Source: JBALVT01 sp036960305
GTDB lineage: Bacteria > Pseudomonadota > Gammaproteobacteria > Pseudomonadales > Halieaceae
Direction of reading: 5' to 3'
Assembly: GCA_036960305.1 (NCBI GenBank)
Contig: JBALWA010000002.1
Coordinates: 124,001-188,000, forward strand
Length of the DNA: 64,000 nucleotides
A program made the position numbers and the translations under genes. The notes below the pieces were generated by a model. The model searched no databases and was not told where the DNA came from. It worked only from the letters and a program-made list of their open reading frames with translations. Positions 61,230 to 64,000 of this stretch are shown one piece after another. Numbering within the stretch: the first letter of the stretch is position 1; each line of letters begins with the position of its first letter.

Positions 61230-63773
61230 CTAGAAATCGAGATCAAGGTCGGGTTCTACAAGAGCGATCTGGGCCCGAAATTCCTGCTTAATAATCTCAA
61301 GGCCTCCTTCGCTTGACGCTTCAAAGCGGGCCGTGAGGGCCGCGCTGGTATTGGAGGCTCGTACCAGCCCCCAACCATCCTTATAATCGACCCGAATGCC
61401 ATCAAGCGTATTGATCTTACCAGAAGAAAAATCGGCGTTGGCGACAATGCGCTCCATGACAGAAAACTTCCTGGATTCCTCTATGGGGATCAGAATCTCT
61501 GGCGTACCGACGCTTTCGGGAAGTTCCGCCAGGATCTCATCGAGACTGGCGCCGCGAGTACTTAAGATTTCAGCTAGCCGGCCAGCGGCGTACATGCCGT
61601 CGTCAAAACCGTACCAGCGCTCGCCAAAAAACATATGCCCGGAAAATTCTCCACCCAACAGGGCGCCGGTTTCCCGCATTTTTTCTTTCATAAATGCATG
61701 CCCGGTCTTCCATAACACCGGCCTGCCGCCATGCCGCGTTATTAGCTGCGAAAGATTGCGGCTGCATTTTACGTCAAACACGACATCGGCACCGGGGTTG
61801 CGAGAGACAACATCCTGCGCATAGATCATCAATAACACATCGGAGCGAACGATTTCACCGCTGGACGTCACAACCGCCAGGCGGTCGCCGTCGCCGTCAA
61901 ATGCCACACCGAAGTCCGCTTTCTCCTGCCTGACCATAGCGACCAGGTCTTGCAGGTTGTCTTCGTTTGAGGTGTCGGGCGGGTGGTTGGGGAATCGGCC
62001 GTCAATATCACAATAAAGGGGGATAACTTCACAGCCCAACTCTTCAAAAAGCTCTGGTGCCACCAGCCCCGCGACACCATTGCCCGCGTCGAAGACGATT
62101 TTGAGCGGTATCGCGATGGCAATATCGCTCACTATTTCCTCAATATAGGCTGGCATAACATCTTCACGTATGATGCGGCCGCTACCGACGGTAAATTGGC
62201 CACTTTTGGCCAGAGTGCGTATCTCCTGGATGCCGCCGGCAGCGATGGTCTGCTCCTCGAGGACAATTTTAAAGCCGTTAAAGTCCGCAGGGTTGTGACT
62301 ACCGGTAACCATAACCCCGGACTTACAGTCGAGATATCGTGTTGCAAAGTAAAGCAGCGGCGTGGGTACTGTGCCAATATCGATCACATCCCTGCCGCTT
62401 TCCATCAGAGCCTTGATCAACCCGGTCTTTATTCTCGGGCTGGAGACCCGGCCATCGCAGGCGACAATGATTGCCTGTTGATCAAGTTTCTGGGCCAGGC
62501 GTCCTATGGCGCCGCCAATTTTGGCCACCATTTCATCCGGTAGTTCTGTCTTTGCGATGCCGCGGATATCATAGGCACGAAAAATGTGGTCCGGGAAAGC
62601 CGCTGCGAGCTTCTCACTGCTCTCATCCATGTCCAATTCCAGCACTTCCTCACCTTCTGTGAGTATGCTGGTCGTCAGTGGGTTGCTAAGGTCGGGGCTC
62701 CCCGCCGGGGGCGCCGTGGTGGTTTCCAGGCTCGCTGCTGGCGCGCCGCTTTGACGCAGAGATCTCAAGGTGGCTCGCCTGAGCTGTTTCGCAAGGCCAA
62801 TTAGCTCGGGAACTTTTAGCACCAGAGGTGTTTTACGATCAGCGGCCTGAATGATCTTGTCGACCTCTGAAGCCAAAACACGGGGGTACAGCAATAGAAC
62901 AATGGCCGCAGCAGCGATGATCGCGACCAGAAAAACCAGGAAAACGGAAATAACGGGCATTGAGCTCACAGCGAGTTTGTCCAGCAACTGCTGCGACGGG
63001 GTGAATGCCAAGTTCCAGTTAGTATTCTCTATGGCAGCGTACTGCGTTTGGCTTGTGATGGCGCCGGTGCCCGCTGTGGCTATTTCATCGATACGTTCTT
63101 TGGCCTCTGCGGGGTAAAACTGCTGCAAGGCAGAGCGTCCCAGCGAGGTGTCCATAGCATTCAACTCATCGGTGACCAGTTGATTATCGATGGTGGCGAT
63201 GATAACCGCGCGGCTCTCGAGTATCTGCGGATGCGACACCAGAGTCGCCAGGGAGGTCAGCCAGCGGCCGTCAATCTGATAGGCTTCCGGTAACGTGGGT
63301 TCGCCAATGCTGGTACGGCGAACCAGATCAACCTCGATATGGTTGCGTAAGCTCTGTTTGCCTCGCTCAAATTCTGCAGTTCCCATCTTGCCAATGGGCA
63401 AAATGTGCATGCTGGCAACCTCGGGGAAGTAATCCTTCATTGTTTGCTCGATAAGCGGCAGGTCGCCGGGTTCGCCTTCGATGGCGGACAGTGCAAGCGG
63501 AGATTTCGCAGCGCCCTCCAGGCGAGCTTTCAGACGCGAGACCAGCTGTTGTACGTTGACTGATTGCTGGTTCGCATAAGCACTGGATACCTGCGATATC
63601 TGTTCGGCCTGCAAACCGGGATCACGGGCCGTGAGCAGGTAGGCAAACCCCAAAAGCACGGGCACTAGCGCGACGATGATTGCACTTCCGACGATACGTA
63701 CCAGCGCATTACCTGAGGCGCTGATTCCCGGCGCTGTCGCGGGCTTTGGTGTTTTTTTCTTCGGTTTCAGCAT
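61230..63773 (-). CDS. algC: Phosphomannomutase/phosphoglucomutase AlgC with N-terminal membrane module
   Basis: 847-residue protein. The C-terminal 460 residues form a full alpha-D-phosphohexomutase interconverting mannose or glucose 1- and 6-phosphates for exopolysaccharide and lipopolysaccharide precursors. Active serine is Ser492 in TGSHNPADFNGFKI; the metal loop is DGDGDR, the sugar loop GGEFSGHM and the phosphate loop RASNTSAALTARFE. The N-terminal 385 residues add two membrane helices (about 27-50 and 270-297) enclosing a periplasmic sensor-like domain, then an acidic linker. A comparable extension is annotated in Pseudomonas algC. A start upstream of the enzyme domain alone cannot be excluded. 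Confidence 0.93.
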   Translation of the reverse strand: MLKPKKKTPKPATAPGISASGNALVRIVGSAIIVALVPVLLGFAYLLTARDPGLQAEQISQVSSAYANQQSVNVQQLVSRLKARLEGAAKSPLALSAIEGEPGDLPLIEQTMKDYFPEVASMHILPIGKMGTAEFERGKQSLRNHIEVDLVRRTSIGEPTLPEAYQIDGRWLTSLATLVSHPQILESRAVIIATIDNQLVTDELNAMDTSLGRSALQQFYPAEAKERIDEIATAGTGAITSQTQYAAIENTNWNLAFTPSQQLLDKLAVSSMPVISVFLVFLVAIIAAAAIVLLLYPRVLASEVDKIIQAADRKTPLVLKVPELIGLAKQLRRATLRSLRQSGAPAASLETTTAPPAGSPDLSNPLTTSILTEGEEVLELDMDESSEKLAAAFPDHIFRAYDIRGIAKTELPDEMVAKIGGAIGRLAQKLDQQAIIVACDGRVSSPRIKTGLIKALMESGRDVIDIGTVPTPLLYFATRYLDCKSGVMVTGSHNPADFNGFKIVLEEQTIAAGGIQEIRTLAKSGQFTVGSGRIIREDVMPAYIEEIVSDIAIAIPLKIVFDAGNGVAGLVAPELFEELGCEVIPLYCDIDGRFPNHPPDTSNEDNLQDLVAMVRQEKADFGVAFDGDGDRLAVVTSSGEIVRSDVLLMIYAQDVVSRNPGADVVFDVKCSRNLSQLITRHGGRPVLWKTGHAFMKEKMRETGALLGGEFSGHMFFGERWYGFDDGMYAAGRLAEILSTRGASLDEILAELPESVGTPEILIPIEESRKFSVMERIVANADFSSGKINTLDGIRVDYKDGWGLVRASNTSAALTARFEASSEGGLEIIKQEFRAQIALVEPDLDLDF

Positions 63774-63847
63774 TTCGGTGAAAGACTCGTCCTGGTTATT
63801 GGGCTAATAATATTACGGTGACTAAATTTTCGAAACGAGCAAGAAAG

Positions 63848-64000
63848 TTATATTTCCTCAAGTTTTGGCGCTCGGCCTGCAACCAGCCCAATAATCTGCC
63901 CAGCTATGGCGGATTTTGATGCTCTTGCCAGGTGTTGCTCTCCATCGGACCAAAGGACCGTAGCCTCGTTTTCATCGCTGTTAAACCCGGTACCTTCAAT
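63848..64000 (-). CDS. coaBC: C-terminal 50 residues of CoaBC (partial)
   Basis: Translation of the minus strand from the window edge to the TAA at 63848-63850 gives the end of phosphopantothenoylcysteine decarboxylase/phosphopantothenate-cysteine ligase, with the GFNSDENEA segment typical of its ligase domain (E. coli has GFNSDNN). The enzyme makes 4'-phosphopantetheine precursors for coenzyme A. The start is outside the window. In Pseudomonas dut lies between coaBC and algC; here only 74 bases separate them. Confidence 0.85.
   Translation of the reverse strand: MEGTGFNSDENEATVLWSDGEQHLARASKSAIAGQIIGLVAGRAPKLEEI

Overview
The window is an ordinary, gene-dense chromosomal segment (about 60 protein genes, moderate GC, no tRNA, rRNA, insertion sequence, prophage or CRISPR array seen). 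Gene content and order point to a gammaproteobacterium near Pseudomonas, probably a marine Cellvibrionales/Halieaceae- or Spongiibacteraceae-type genome. Several blocks keep the order known from Pseudomonas aeruginosa: pilJ-pilK-chpA-chpC; gmhB-glyS-glyQ-lpxL; trkA-rsmB-fmt-def-lysM-dprA-tsaC-hemF-aroE; the coxBA-ctaG-coxC-SURF1-ctaB-SCO cluster; polA-engB-cytochrome c-dsbA; oxyR-recG; and ridA-spoT-rpoZ-gmk-yicC-rph-crc-pyrE-slmA-argB-algC-coaBC. The blocks are joined in a different arrangement. The genus assignment is inference.

Region by region. 1-10.7 kb: Pil-Chp chemosensory cluster for twitching motility and surface sensing, with the giant ChpA kinase encoded as two consecutive proteins. 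10.3-13.2 kb: unknown small genes and a secreted chalcone-isomerase-like/TonB fusion. 13.4-18.9 kb: heptose phosphatase, glycyl-tRNA synthetase, lipid A acyltransferase, DjlA. 18.9-24.6 kb: Trk potassium uptake and the rsmB-fmt-def translation-initiation set. 24.9-31.8 kb: LysM protein, dprA, purE, tsaC, hemF, aroE, gamma-carbonic anhydrase, YheV and an unknown. 31.8-41.2 kb: MATE exporter, then the aa3-type cytochrome c oxidase operon with its copper and heme assembly factors, but without heme A synthase. 41.4-47.7 kb: polA, a predicted small RNA, engB, two cytochromes c, dsbA and a flavin reductase. 47.8-52.1 kb: recG, oxyR, an SDR protein, ridA. 52.1-64 kb: stringent response and nucleotide/RNA metabolism genes, crc, pyrE, slmA, argB, a membrane-anchored AlgC and the 3' end of coaBC.

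The least expected signals are non-coding. First, between polA and engB there is a complete predicted small-RNA gene: a sigma-E/AlgU-like promoter, two upstream hairpins and a strong intrinsic terminator. It sits where Pseudomonas has ErsA and enterobacteria have Spot 42. Second, a 27-bp perfect inverted repeat lies between the cytochrome c4 gene and dsbA. The Crc-type protein, which has lost several exonuclease catalytic residues, lies in the same window. Crc and such small RNAs are both Hfq partners in Pseudomonas, so Hfq-based carbon or envelope control is plausible here. I found no clearly new multi-gene system.
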